A program made the translations under genes and the position numbers. 64,000 nucleotides of DNA from contig JAFTWC010000006.1 in assembly GCA_017465475.1 (NCBI GenBank), positions 62,001 to 126,000 of the forward strand, read 5' to 3'. The DNA is from Lachnospiraceae bacterium. Its GTDB lineage: Bacteria; Bacillota; Clostridia; Lachnospirales; Lachnospiraceae. Under the pieces are notes generated by a model that saw only the letters and a program-made list of their open reading frames with translations, had not been told where the DNA came from and ran no database searches. Positions 31,241 through 40,311 of this stretch are shown piece after piece (the first letter of the stretch is position 1; each line of letters opens with the position of its first letter).

Positions 31241-33640
31241 CTATCGCAAACTCTGTACATAGCCCTTTATATCAGATGCATTTACATACTTTTTCACTTC
31301 ACCGTTATTTACTACCACAAGAGTCGGTGCCTGCATAATACCATAAGTATCCACCATTACCAAATCCTCTTCTGCGTCTACGGTCTCATATGCCACATCT
31401 TTTAAGAACTCTTTTGCGATCTTACAGTTCGGACAGGTCTTTGTGGTGAACAGATAAATGCCGTCACCTTTTTTCTCCGGTGCAGAAATCTCTTCCAACT
31501 GGGTATGTACTTCGCTTTGTAACGTAATGCGATTCGTGGTCTGATTTAACGGATCCTCCATCGTTCTGGACTGGGCCAAATCATACAACTTACGGTTCTT
31601 ATACTCCTGTGTTTTACCTTCGTTCCAGTTCTGAACCGGTCGATAGTATCCGGTAATTCTGGAGTAAACTTCTGCCTTTTCTCCACAATGCGGACAAGTC
31701 CACTGCTCACCTGCAAGATATCCATGGGTCTTACAAATAGAGTAAGTAGGAGATAAGGAATAGTACGGCAATTTGTAATTCTTTGCAATGGTGCGAACAA
31801 GCTTTGCCGCAGCTTCCCAATCCGGAAGCTTTTCACCCAGGAATGCATGGAATACGGTACCGGAAGTGTACAATGTCTGTAACTCATCCTGGATATCCAA
31901 TGCATCAAATAAATCTGCGGTATAATCCACCGGCAAATGAGAACTGTTGGTATAGTACGGAGTATCACCCTCATGTCCTGCGGTAATAATCTCCGGATAC
32001 TTCTTCTTATCATGCTTTGCCAGACGATAGCTGGTGGACTCTGCCGGGGTTGCCTCTAAGTTGTACAAATCACCGTATTCAACCTGGTAATCACTGAGGC
32101 GCTCACGCATATGATTCAGCACACGCTTGGTAAACTCCTGGCACTCTTCATTCGTCATGTCCTTACCAATCCACTTTGCGTTAAGACCTGCTTCGTTCAT
32201 ACCGAGAAGACCGATGGTAGAGAAATGATTCTCAAAAGTACCGAGGTAACGCTTGGTATACGGATAAAGGCCCTCATTCAACAGCTTTGTAATAACGCTT
32301 CTCTTTACCTTTAAGGAACGTGCCGAAATATCCATCATACGATCAAGACGTGCATAAAACTCTTCTTCATTGTTAGATAAATATGCAATACGCGGCATAT
32401 TGATGGTAACTACGCCGATGGAACCGGTACTCTCACCGGAACCGAAGAAACCGCCGGTCTTCTTACGAAGTTCACGAAGGTCAAGCCGTAAACGACAGCA
32501 CATGGAACGAACATCACTCGGCTCCATATCACTGTTAATATAATTGGAGAAATACGGTGTACCGTACTTCGAAGTCATCTCAAACAATAAACGGTTGTTT
32601 TCCGTATCGGACCAATCGAAATCACTGGTAATGGAATAGGTCGGAATCGGATACTGGAAACCACGGCCGTTGGCATCACCTTCTACCATAATTTCGATGA
32701 AGGCCTTATTCACCATATCCATTTCCTTCTTACAATCGCCGTAGGTGAAATCCTGCTCCTCACCGCCTACAATACACGGAAGATTTGCCAGGTCAGCCGG
32801 AACCGTCCAGTCCAACGTAATGTTAGAGAACGGAGCCTGGGTACCCCAACGACTAGGAGTATTTACACCATAGATGAAGGAAGAAATACACTGCTTTACT
32901 TCTTTATAAGAAAGATTGTCAATCTTTACAAACGGAGCAAGATAAGTATCAAACGAAGAAAATGCCTGTGCGCCTGCCCACTCATTCTGCATAATACCAA
33001 GGAAGTTTACCATCTGGTTACACAAGGTAGAAAGGTGCTTTGCCGGAGAAGACGTAATCTTTCCCGGAATACCGCCAAGACCTTCCTGAATCAACTGCTT
33101 TAAAGACCAGCCCGCACAATAACCGGTAAGCATGGAAAGGTCATGGATATGGATATCTGCATTACGATGAGCATTTGCCACTTCTTCGTCATAAATCTCA
33201 GATAACCAATAATTTGCAGTAATTGCACCGGAATTGTGTAAAATCAAACCACCTACGGAATAGGTCACGGTGGAATTTTCCTTTACACGCCAGTCCTCTT
33301 CCTTTACATAACTGTTTACAATATCTTTATAGTCCAAAATAGTGGACTTCATGTTACGAATCTTTTCGCGATTTTTACGATACAAGATGTAGGCCTTTGC
33401 CACATCAGTATACCCGGTATGCTCCAGTACATGCTCAACACTGTCCTGAATATCTTCCACGGTCACCGTGTTATCCTTCACCTTCTCCTGGAAACTGGAA
33501 GTAACACGCAACGCAAGTAAACTGATAATCTCATCCGTATAGGACTTGTTGGTTGCATGGAATGCTTTTGTTATTGCATCACTGATTTTGGAAAGATTAA
33601 ATTCTGCGATCTCCCCATCACGCTTCACTACATTAATCAT
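31241..33640 (-). CDS. nrdD: Anaerobic ribonucleoside-triphosphate reductase with C-terminal thioredoxin-like domain
   Basis: A 799-aa class III reductase. The N-terminal ATP-cone (residues 1-90, VVKRDGEIAEFNLSKI) is followed by the glycyl-radical barrel. A metal site near the C terminus has C636, H639, C649 and C652 (CKTH...CPHC), and the radical glycine is G664 in SRITGYYRP. Residues about 720-799 add a glutaredoxin/thioredoxin-like domain with the redox pair C736/C739 (KTCPNCKIA) and a cis-Pro loop (MQAPTLVV). The enzyme makes dNTPs without oxygen. The usual neighbour nrdG (radical SAM activase) is absent. NrdR boxes and a good promoter lie upstream. Confidence 0.96.
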   Translation of the reverse strand: MINVVKRDGEIAEFNLSKISDAITKAFHATNKSYTDEIISLLALRVTSSFQEKVKDNTVTVEDIQDSVEHVLEHTGYTDVAKAYILYRKNREKIRNMKSTILDYKDIVNSYVKEEDWRVKENSTVTYSVGGLILHNSGAITANYWLSEIYDEEVANAHRNADIHIHDLSMLTGYCAGWSLKQLIQEGLGGIPGKITSSPAKHLSTLCNQMVNFLGIMQNEWAGAQAFSSFDTYLAPFVKIDNLSYKEVKQCISSFIYGVNTPSRWGTQAPFSNITLDWTVPADLANLPCIVGGEEQDFTYGDCKKEMDMVNKAFIEIMVEGDANGRGFQYPIPTYSITSDFDWSDTENNRLLFEMTSKYGTPYFSNYINSDMEPSDVRSMCCRLRLDLRELRKKTGGFFGSGESTGSIGVVTINMPRIAYLSNNEEEFYARLDRMMDISARSLKVKRSVITKLLNEGLYPYTKRYLGTFENHFSTIGLLGMNEAGLNAKWIGKDMTNEECQEFTKRVLNHMRERLSDYQVEYGDLYNLEATPAESTSYRLAKHDKKKYPEIITAGHEGDTPYYTNSSHLPVDYTADLFDALDIQDELQTLYTSGTVFHAFLGEKLPDWEAAAKLVRTIAKNYKLPYYSLSPTYSICKTHGYLAGEQWTCPHCGEKAEVYSRITGYYRPVQNWNEGKTQEYKNRKLYDLAQSRTMEDPLNQTTNRITLQSEVHTQLEEISAPEKKGDGIYLFTTKTCPNCKIAKEFLKDVAYETVDAEEDLVMVDTYGIMQAPTLVVVNNGEVKKYVNASDIKGYVQSLR

Positions 33641-33709
33641 GCTTATATCTCCCTTCGTAACAATTGATTCTCATTTGTACTTTCTTACAAGCTTCTCCGT
33701 ACATTCATA

Positions 33710-33738
33710 ATATTACCATTATCTCTTGTGGGAGTCAA
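33710..33738 (-). promoter_or_regulatory. nrdD promoter
   Basis: TTGACT (33733-33738) and TAATAT (33710-33715) on the minus strand with a 17-base spacer, giving a leader of about 60 bases. Confidence 0.7.
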
Positions 33739-33746
33739 GAGAAAAA

Positions 33747-33793
33747 CCACCATATCTTGAAATTTTTTTAAAATCTTTTTCAAGATATAGTGG
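33747..33793 (-). promoter_or_regulatory. Pair of NrdR boxes upstream of nrdD (also a hairpin after hflX)
   Basis: CCACCATATCTTGA (33747-33760) and the inverted CCACTATATCTTGA (33780-33793) both match the Firmicute NrdR box (about ACACTATATCTTGT). Their centres are 33 bp apart, three helical turns, as expected for paired NrdR sites. NrdR represses nucleotide reductase genes when dATP is high. Because they are inverted, the two boxes also form a hairpin followed by TTTTT on the minus strand, so the same DNA could end hflX transcription. Confidence 0.72.
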
Positions 33794-33887
33794 TTCGCTT
33801 TTGAAAGATAGGACTAAAGTCCTATTTACTTTTTCAGGTAAAATGTCGCCGTATTTGGTGATTTTCTCTAAACCGAAGGACGCCACT

Positions 33888-35168
33888 TCATCGTTCATTT
33901 TCCTTCCCGCCAAACAGCTGTCCGTACAAATCCATAGGAACATACGCCTTCACGGCAGTCCCTTCCGCCACATATTCCTCCGACAACAGTTCTCCGTATT
34001 TTCGAATCAAGGCCAGTTTATTTCCCTCCGCATAAGACAGGATACATTCAACATAAACCTTATTCTCCCGCAACAGATCAGCTATTACAGAAAGCAGTTC
34101 CGGAAGTCCCTGACCGTGTTTTGCACTGATTTTTACCACACGATCCGCCCTGAAATCCCGGTTACTTTCCGGTACTTCCACTAAGTCCTGCTTATTAAAT
34201 GCGGTAATAATCGGCTTATCCTTTACGCCCAGCTTCGTAAGTGTTTCATATACAATGTGCATCTGAGCATCCATATCCGGATTGGAGGCATCCACAACAT
34301 GTAGTATCATGTCGGCATACTTTGCCTCCTCCAACGTGGAGCGAAATGCATCCACCAAATGATGCGGCAGTTTTCGGATAAACCCTACGGTATCCGTAAG
34401 AAGCACCTGCTCCTTGCTTTCCAACTTTAAAATACGAGTCGTGGTGTCCAATGTAGCAAACAACTTGTTTTCCTCCAACACACCGGCATCCGTCAATGTA
34501 TTTAAAAGGGTGGATTTTCCTGCATTGGTATATCCTACAACGGCAACCACCGGTGTGCGGTTACGTTCCCGCATGGCCCTGGCCACTTCTCTGTTTTTCT
34601 TTACCTGCTCCAATTCCCTGTTTAACTGGGAAATCCTGGCTTTAATAAGTCTTCTGTCCACTTCCAGCTTTTTCTCACCCGGACCTCTGGTTCCGATACC
34701 GCCGGATGCACCGGCTGCACCTCCGCCGATACGGGACATGGCACTGTAACTTCCGATAAGTCTTGTGGCACGATACTTAAGCTGTGCCAATTCCACCTGA
34801 AGCTTACCTTCTCCCGTTCTGGCATGCTGGGCAAAAATGTCCAAAATCACCATGGTACGGTCCATAACCTTACACTGCAGGGCATCCTCCAGATTTTTCA
34901 TCTGAGCCGGAGACAATTCGTCGTCACATACAATGCCGTCCGCATCGTATGCTGCCAGCGACATGGCAATTTCTTCGATTTTCCCTTTTCCCACATAAGT
35001 GCCCGGATGTACCGCTTCCCGGTTCTGGATGATAACTTCCACAGTCTCTGCTCCGGCCGTTTTCACAAGCTCTTTTAACTCCTCTAAGGATGCCTCCGTA
35101 TCGTCCCCATCAGAGACACAAACACCTACCAATATCACACGTTCTTTTTCTTCTCTGTTCTCAATCAT
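33888..35168 (-). CDS. hflX: Ribosome-associated GTPase HflX
   Basis: A 426-aa GTPase. The N-terminal HflX domain (about 1-195) includes GTYVGKGKIEEI, DDELSPAQMKNLE and the glycine-rich GGGAAGASGGIGTRGPGEKKLE. The G domain has G1 GYTNAGKST, G2/switch FATLDTTTR, G3 DTVGFI and G4 NKQD. HflX splits or rescues stalled 70S/100S ribosomes under stress. The ATG at 35166-35168 has GAGG 5 bases upstream and follows the stop of the TPR gene by 7 bases, so they are probably one operon. Confidence 0.95.
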   Translation of the reverse strand: MIENREEKERVILVGVCVSDGDDTEASLEELKELVKTAGAETVEVIIQNREAVHPGTYVGKGKIEEIAMSLAAYDADGIVCDDELSPAQMKNLEDALQCKVMDRTMVILDIFAQHARTGEGKLQVELAQLKYRATRLIGSYSAMSRIGGGAAGASGGIGTRGPGEKKLEVDRRLIKARISQLNRELEQVKKNREVARAMRERNRTPVVAVVGYTNAGKSTLLNTLTDAGVLEENKLFATLDTTTRILKLESKEQVLLTDTVGFIRKLPHHLVDAFRSTLEEAKYADMILHVVDASNPDMDAQMHIVYETLTKLGVKDKPIITAFNKQDLVEVPESNRDFRADRVVKISAKHGQGLPELLSVIADLLRENKVYVECILSYAEGNKLALIRKYGELLSEEYVAEGTAVKAYVPMDLYGQLFGGKENER

Positions 35169-35175
35169 ACTAACC

Positions 35176-36350
35176 TCATGACCCTTCCCGTACCCTGGTG
35201 GCCAAAAACTCCAGTTCCTCCCGGATGGCCGTATCTTCCGGGTACGCATTCCGATATTCTACCGCCTTTTCATAAGCCGCGGCATACTCTCCCATTTTCT
35301 CAAGAATTACCACTTCGTTAAACATCAGCTGACGACCATGCAACGGATCCGAAAGCTTTTGGCCTGCATATACCGCTTCCAGTGCATCAGCATAGCGTTC
35401 CTGCTTCAACAAACAAATCGCCATCTGATTATAGGCGGCCGCATCCTTCGCTCCTGCTCCGTCAATGTACTCCTTGTAGTGGTAGATTGCCTCACCGTAA
35501 TCGGAACGTTTATGATAAATCTCCCCCATGTAGTAGTGGGCATCTTCATAGCCGTCTTCCGCTGCCTTTGAAAGCCCTACCATGGCTTCTTCAAAAGAAC
35601 CGCTGAAATACTGCGCTTTTGCAATAAAATATCCATCTTCCGCCGAAGGGTTCTCTATTCCGGTAATTACCTGCAACAGTTCCTTCTGTTCCTGCTCTCT
35701 CCCCAGCTTCTCCAGTACGTTATATTTCCCAAAATACAAATCAAAATTCTCCGGACTGAGGGAAATGGCTTTTTCATAATCCGCAAGGCTTTCTTCGTAA
35801 TATCCCAAAATATACTTCATGTAACCTCTTGCCTGATATCCTGCTTCATACTCGTCACATTCCGTAAGCAACGTATCATATTCCTTAATGGCTGCATCAT
35901 ACTCCCCTTCGCATTCCAACGCATCTGCCAGGTACATTCTGATATCCATATTCAATTCCGGCAAAAAGCTTTCTTCCAAAGCCTTATTAAAATAGGACTT
36001 GGCCTGCTCGTACTGCCCTTCTTCGTATACGTAATTCCTATGGCACGCCATGCTCTTTTGTTATTTTTCCGGGTCAGTTCCAAATCACGTTCCACAACAG
36101 CGGAAGAAAGAGATTTTCTGGCTTCTTCGTAACGCCCCAATGCCGCCAGGCTGTACCCTTGCTCCAAATAGTACTCCGCTTTGTTCGGATTTTCTTCTAC
36201 TGCCTGAGAAAAATAAAGTAATGCATTCTCATAATCACCGGTCTTTACAGACTCTTGTCCTTTTTCATAAAACTCGCCGGCTTTTCCGCAACCTGCACAC
36301 ATCAGCAGCAGGCCTACCGTTCCTATCGTTGTCAAAACGCGTTTGCGCAT
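35176..36350 (-). pseudogene. TPR-repeat lipoprotein, interrupted by a frameshift
   Basis: Two overlapping readings together make one ~390-aa tetratricopeptide protein. The first part (start 36350, GGGAGG upstream) has a lipoprotein signal (LLLMCAGC) and TPR motifs such as GDYENALLYFSQAVEENPN and GRYEEARKSLSSAV, ending in NNKRAWRAIGITY. The homologous reading then jumps frame near 36020-36030 and continues as EEGQYEQAKSYFNKALEE through six or more further TPRs to 35176. In the first frame the sequence after ITY is not TPR-like and stops at 35952. A net change of one base (+1 or -2) would restore the full protein. It could be a true inactivating mutation, programmed shifting or a sequence error. 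Upstream of hflX. Confidence 0.8.
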
Positions 36351-36367
36351 ATCAAACAACCTCCCGT

Positions 36368-37318
36368 TTACGGCCAAACCTCTTTTCTCGGCTGATTCAC
36401 TGTAATAATCTTATTGGATTGCAGATTTGTGGTTAACACAAAACGCATCTCATCTCTGTACTCCGGCTTAGCAAAGTAGTATGCATACGTATCAATTAAC
36501 AGGAACAGATTTGCTGTTCTGCCCTCTAACTTAAACTGATTGAATCCCATCGGTACATATTTCTCCCAAATAGCCTCCGGAGAAATGTGAGTGCTGTAAT
36601 TTTTCGACACATATAAGGATGTATTTTCGCCGTACTCACAATACCAACTCGGAATTGCCTTCTGCTTATTAGCCGGCAGTTCACGATTCTTTAACGCAGT
36701 CGCTTCCTGCTTTGCCAGGAACTTATAATGCTCTCCTCTCCGCGGGCAATTCGGCACACAACAAGCATTGACTAACAGCTCACACTTATCCTTCCGCTTA
36801 ATCTGCTCAAGCACATCAAACTGATTATTTAAGTTATAATCCAATACCACCAGATTATAATCCTTTTCCAACTCTGCATTTACTCCGTCAATATCTCTGA
36901 TTTCCTTACAGGTAGAACTGGTAATCTTAAAATTCGGGTAACACTCTCTGATGTACTCCTCCAACATAGGAGATACCACGATTACCTCATTCATGCCGTT
37001 ATTTGCCTCAAGCAGACAGAAATTACAATACGGATCCGCCAAATCTTCTTCCGTAATCAACGGATTCGTATAAGTAAAACGAACCGGAATTCCTTCTGCA
37101 TTCACAGCCTTTATTACCTGACGGATATACTCGGCATTACACTGGTCTCCGCCGCTAAATCTGCCACCGTTCCATTTGGATGTCGGAAACTCACCGAAAA
37201 ACGAACCGATTTCGATTCCCTCTCTGAAATACTCCGGATACGTCTGCATCATTTTAACCAATAACATATTTATCGGGAAGTTCGCACGTAATCCCGGAAG
37301 ATGAAATTTAACGCTCAT
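36368..37318 (-). CDS. Unrecognised cytoplasmic protein with U32-peptidase-like traits
   Basis: A 316-aa protein that I cannot name with confidence. It has no signal peptide. Residues about 35-100 (EGIEIGSFFGEFPTSKWNGG, QVIKAVNAEGIPVRFTYTNPLI) look like strands and helices of a TIM barrel. A cysteine cluster lies mid-protein (CCVPNCPRRGEHY, with other Cys in YCNFCLLE and STCKEI), and KLEGRT occurs near the end. The Cys cluster followed by K-x-x-GR recalls U32-type proteins such as UbiU/UbiV that carry an Fe-S cluster, so an iron-sulfur TIM-barrel protein is my best guess. The start at 37316-37318 was chosen over an upstream TTG. It ends 17 bases before the TPR lipoprotein start. Confidence 0.5.
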   Translation of the reverse strand: MSVKFHLPGLRANFPINMLLVKMMQTYPEYFREGIEIGSFFGEFPTSKWNGGRFSGGDQCNAEYIRQVIKAVNAEGIPVRFTYTNPLITEEDLADPYCNFCLLEANNGMNEVIVVSPMLEEYIRECYPNFKITSSTCKEIRDIDGVNAELEKDYNLVVLDYNLNNQFDVLEQIKRKDKCELLVNACCVPNCPRRGEHYKFLAKQEATALKNRELPANKQKAIPSWYCEYGENTSLYVSKNYSTHISPEAIWEKYVPMGFNQFKLEGRTANLFLLIDTYAYYFAKPEYRDEMRFVLTTNLQSNKIITVNQPRKEVWP

Positions 37319-37373
37319 ACCATTCTCTCCTTTGTTCAAAAATCTCTAAGAAATATCATATCATATGAATCAA

Positions 37374-37440
37374 AAAAGTGCAAGAAAAGTCCCACATGTC
37401 ATTGCAATGAAATGACCCATAAAACCTTCCTGCACTTTTA
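37374..37440. terminator. Hairpin terminator after the amidase gene
   Basis: AAAAAGTGCAAGAA (37374-37387) pairs with TTCCTGCACTTTT (37427-37439) with one mismatch, and the inner bases pair partly. Runs of A and T flank it, so it can act on either strand. Confidence 0.55.
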
Positions 37441-37473
37441 TCCTTATGATTTCTATTCCTTATCCGCAGTTTT

Positions 37474-38751
37474 CTATCTTAATGTCTGCAGCCACTCATA
37501 AATTTCCGTGGCCATGGCCTTTGCATAGGCTTCGCCGTATGTGTCCAACGCTGCGTTATCTTCCTCATTGGAGATAAAACCAAGTTCAACAATCATACTG
37601 GTCATCAACGCCCGCCGGTTGATGGCATAATTTTCATTTACATCAGACATGGAACCATACTTCACACCACGATTCTTCATGCCCCCCACTTCCATCATGG
37701 CGCCCAACATCTCTCCGGCCAGTTGCATGGCATCCGCCGGTCTGCTGTTGTGTACCCAGATTTCGACTCCGCTGACTCTGTCGTTCATCTTACCGTTTAA
37801 ATAATACGCATTTCGGTGAAGAGAAATCAACGCATCCGCATCCAGGGAATTGGCAATAAAGGTACGGTCATATAATTCGAGGAACGTATCGTCTTCTCTT
37901 GTCATAATTACCTTAACCCCATATGCTTCCAATTCTTTCTTAAGCAACTCTGCCATCCGAAGATTATCATCCTTCTCCCGACGTTCTGTTTCCTCATCGG
38001 TCCATAAGGTAGCACCTGTATCATATCCTCCATGGCCCGCATCTACGCAAACGGTATACACTTCCGGTTCCGGAGTCGGTCTCGGAGTTGCTGTAGGCTT
38101 TGCTTTTACATCACCGCTCTCAGCCACAGCCTCATCAGAAGCATTTTTCGCTACTGCTTCATAATCTGCTTCGACCTCTTCCAACAGTTTCTCCACCTGC
38201 TCCACTTTTTGCTTTGCAAGCTCGATCTCACTTTGTAAACTTCCGGACATGGTCTGTACTGTCTTTAAATCCTTTGATGTATCATATAAACAAACAGCCA
38301 GTACAAACACGGTAGCTGCCAAAATAATTCCCATTAATACCAGCAAAAACATGCCGAACTGATGCGCTTTCTTTTTCTCAGTTGCTCCGTCCTCCTGCAC
38401 AACGTCCTTTTCCTGCTCTCTTTCCTTCCATTCCACAACTTCCTGCTTCTTTTCAGGCTTTTTCTGCTTGTCGACGGACTCTTCTTTCTTATTTGCCGAC
38501 TCGGTTTTCTCTTCCGCCGGTTTCGTTACATCCTTTCCGACTTCTTCCTTATTCGTCGCCTCAGGTTTCGTTTCTGCCGGTTTGGTTACTTCCTTTCCGG
38601 CTTCTTCCTTATTCGTCACCTCAGGTTTCGTTTCTGCCGGTTTGGTTACTTCCTTTCCGGCTTCTTCCTGCTTCTTTACATCTGTTTGTCCCTGCGGGGT
38701 ATTGTTCGTTTTTGCTTTCGTTTTCGCTTTTGTTTTTTTCTTCGAACTCAT
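37474..38751 (-). CDS. Membrane-anchored N-acetylmuramoyl-L-alanine amidase with Lys/Glu repeat tail
   Basis: A 425-aa protein. The cytoplasmic N terminus (1-130) is highly charged and has three copies of a 20-residue unit ending in AGKEVTKPAETKPE. A single transmembrane helix (about 133-155, FGMFLLVLMGIILAATVFVLAV) follows, then a coiled coil (165-200), a Thr/Pro linker and an Amidase_3 domain (about 235-425). The domain has VDAGHGGYDTG, a catalytic Glu in ERREKDDNLRMAE, SLHRNAYY and IVELGFISNEED. H in SLHRN binds zinc. It should hydrolyse peptidoglycan from a membrane-bound position. The CapA-like gene ends 17 bases upstream, so they may share a transcript. Confidence 0.9.
   Translation of the reverse strand: MSSKKKTKAKTKAKTNNTPQGQTDVKKQEEAGKEVTKPAETKPEVTNKEEAGKEVTKPAETKPEATNKEEVGKDVTKPAEEKTESANKKEESVDKQKKPEKKQEVVEWKEREQEKDVVQEDGATEKKKAHQFGMFLLVLMGIILAATVFVLAVCLYDTSKDLKTVQTMSGSLQSEIELAKQKVEQVEKLLEEVEADYEAVAKNASDEAVAESGDVKAKPTATPRPTPEPEVYTVCVDAGHGGYDTGATLWTDEETERREKDDNLRMAELLKKELEAYGVKVIMTREDDTFLELYDRTFIANSLDADALISLHRNAYYLNGKMNDRVSGVEIWVHNSRPADAMQLAGEMLGAMMEVGGMKNRGVKYGSMSDVNENYAINRRALMTSMIVELGFISNEEDNAALDTYGEAYAKAMATEIYEWLQTLR
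38491..38670 (-). repeat. Three in-frame 60-bp tandem repeats
   Basis: A 60-bp unit (20 codons, about KEEAGKEVTKPAETKPEVTN) occurs three times in the amidase N-terminal tail. The first two copies are almost identical at DNA level and the third has diverged. Confidence 0.85.
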
Positions 38752-38767
38752 ATGCTTCTCCGTTCTT

Positions 38768-40099
38768 TTATTGTTCTAACTGTAAAACATTCAGAATACG
38801 TTCCTCCGCTTCCCGAAGTTCTTCACTCTGACTTTCCTTTTCCAGCGGATAAGAAACCGGTACAATCACATGAGATTTCCCGTTTAGGGAATCCAGTACA
38901 TGACATGCGGTGTACTCTGTATTCTCAATAACAACCTTCCCCTCAACACGTCGTAATGTAAACTTTATCAAAACCGTATCATCATTGATCTCCCGAAGCA
39001 TACTGGAAACCAAATTTCCGAGAGAATAATAACAAGGAACTTCCCTGCCGTCCTCCGTTAAAATCAGTTCCCGGCCTTGTAAACAATGAGGATGGGTTCC
39101 GATAACCAAATCAGCTCCCGCCTCCGCAAATACTTTCGCATGAGACTTCTGATACTCCCTTACCTCATGGGTATTTTCGCTGCCCCAGTGATTATACGCT
39201 ATCACAAAATCTGCCCCCGCGGTCTTTGCTGCATCAATCAACTCAATGGCATAAGACTTACTGTAGCAATTAATCACTTCCTCCAATTCTTCTTTCGGAA
39301 GAGACTCTCTCAGATTGATTAACTCCGTAAAAGCCACCAGGCCGATTTTGATTCCGTTCTTTTCAATGATTATGAACCGTTCTTTGTTTTCCCCCTCCGG
39401 TTCCTCCTGCTGTCCGCTTTCCGGCTCCGGGTTCTCTAAGTTCTCTTCCGCAACCGATATTTCCCTTTTATAGGTACCGGTATGCAAAAAACCATAAGTA
39501 TCCAAATAATCAATCGTCTCATTGATTCCCGTGATTCCTGCATCCAATGAGTGATTATTGCAGGTGAACAACACATCAAATCCCGCATCCTTTACCGCTT
39601 CCAAAAACTCCGTCGGGCCATTGCAGTTCGGACAATTTTCTTCCACATACTTCATCTTCGCAGTATAAGGAAAACTGGGACAAATCAGTGTCTCTAAATT
39701 CCCGATTACAAAATCGCTGTCCGCCAATTGCTCTTTTATGTAGGCGAAGCTGGGAGTAAAATCATATCCTCCGCCTTTTAAAGCGGCTGCGTTTTGCTGT
39801 CCGCCCAAACACATCAAATCTCCGGTCATGTAAAAGGAAACCACAGAAGGTGTGGGTGTCGGTAACGGTGTCGATGTGGGCAATGGTGTGGATGTAGGTA
39901 ACGGTGTCGGTGTTACTTCCGGTGTCGGTGTGACAGCCTGTGTCGGCATTTCTGTGGGTACAGGATATGCCGTGGGTGTACTGCCGCCTTCCGTTTCTGA
40001 TTTTCCTATTACTGTTTTCCCCATATCTGTCCCCTCATGACATGCCGTCAGTCCCAATAGAACAAACAATAAAAAACACGCCAAAATAGACTTTTTCAT
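38768..40099 (-). CDS. CapA/PgsA-type metallophosphatase-fold lipoprotein
   Basis: A 443-aa lipoprotein (lipobox GLTAC, Cys20) with a Thr/Pro linker (about 40-88) and a CapA domain. The domain shows FYMTGDLMCLG, DFVIGNLETLICP, VLFTCNNHSLDAG, GIKIGLVAFTE, VIAYNHWGSENTHEV and LVIGTHPHCLQG, the metal-binding signature of the poly-gamma-glutamate CapA/PgsA family. CapA proteins take part in poly-gamma-glutamate capsule synthesis in Bacillus; in clostridia lone copies are common and their function is not clear. No capB/capC are present. The ATG at 40097-40099 follows AAGAGG. Confidence 0.9.
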   Translation of the reverse strand: MKKSILACFLLFVLLGLTACHEGTDMGKTVIGKSETEGGSTPTAYPVPTEMPTQAVTPTPEVTPTPLPTSTPLPTSTPLPTPTPSVVSFYMTGDLMCLGGQQNAAALKGGGYDFTPSFAYIKEQLADSDFVIGNLETLICPSFPYTAKMKYVEENCPNCNGPTEFLEAVKDAGFDVLFTCNNHSLDAGITGINETIDYLDTYGFLHTGTYKREISVAEENLENPEPESGQQEEPEGENKERFIIIEKNGIKIGLVAFTELINLRESLPKEELEEVINCYSKSYAIELIDAAKTAGADFVIAYNHWGSENTHEVREYQKSHAKVFAEAGADLVIGTHPHCLQGRELILTEDGREVPCYYSLGNLVSSMLREINDDTVLIKFTLRRVEGKVVIENTEYTACHVLDSLNGKSHVIVPVSYPLEKESQSEELREAEERILNVLQLEQ

Positions 40100-40225
40100 A
40101 CATACCTCTTCTATAGGTAACAACACCTAATTCCTTCTATTTGTATATAATTATAACTCATTTTTTATCAAATAGCAACAATATTCCGCATCAAGGAGAT
40201 TCTTTCCATCCTATCATACAAATAG

Positions 40226-40256
40226 AAAAGAGCTGTCACACAAATAGCGACAACTC
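40226..40256 (-). terminator. Terminator of the GNAT operon
   Basis: On the minus strand GAGTTGTC pairs with GACAGCTC (one G-U), then CTTTTCTATTT follows. Confidence 0.65.
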
Positions 40257-40311
40257 ATTCTTCCTGCTAACTCTTTTCTATTCCGTCGACTTTCCCCGGT
40301 TCTCCATCCTT

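Noticed and set aside
38362..38931. Phe/Leu/Arg-rich plus-strand readings opposite the amidase repeat tail
   Set aside because: Shadows of the Lys/Glu repeats on the minus strand.
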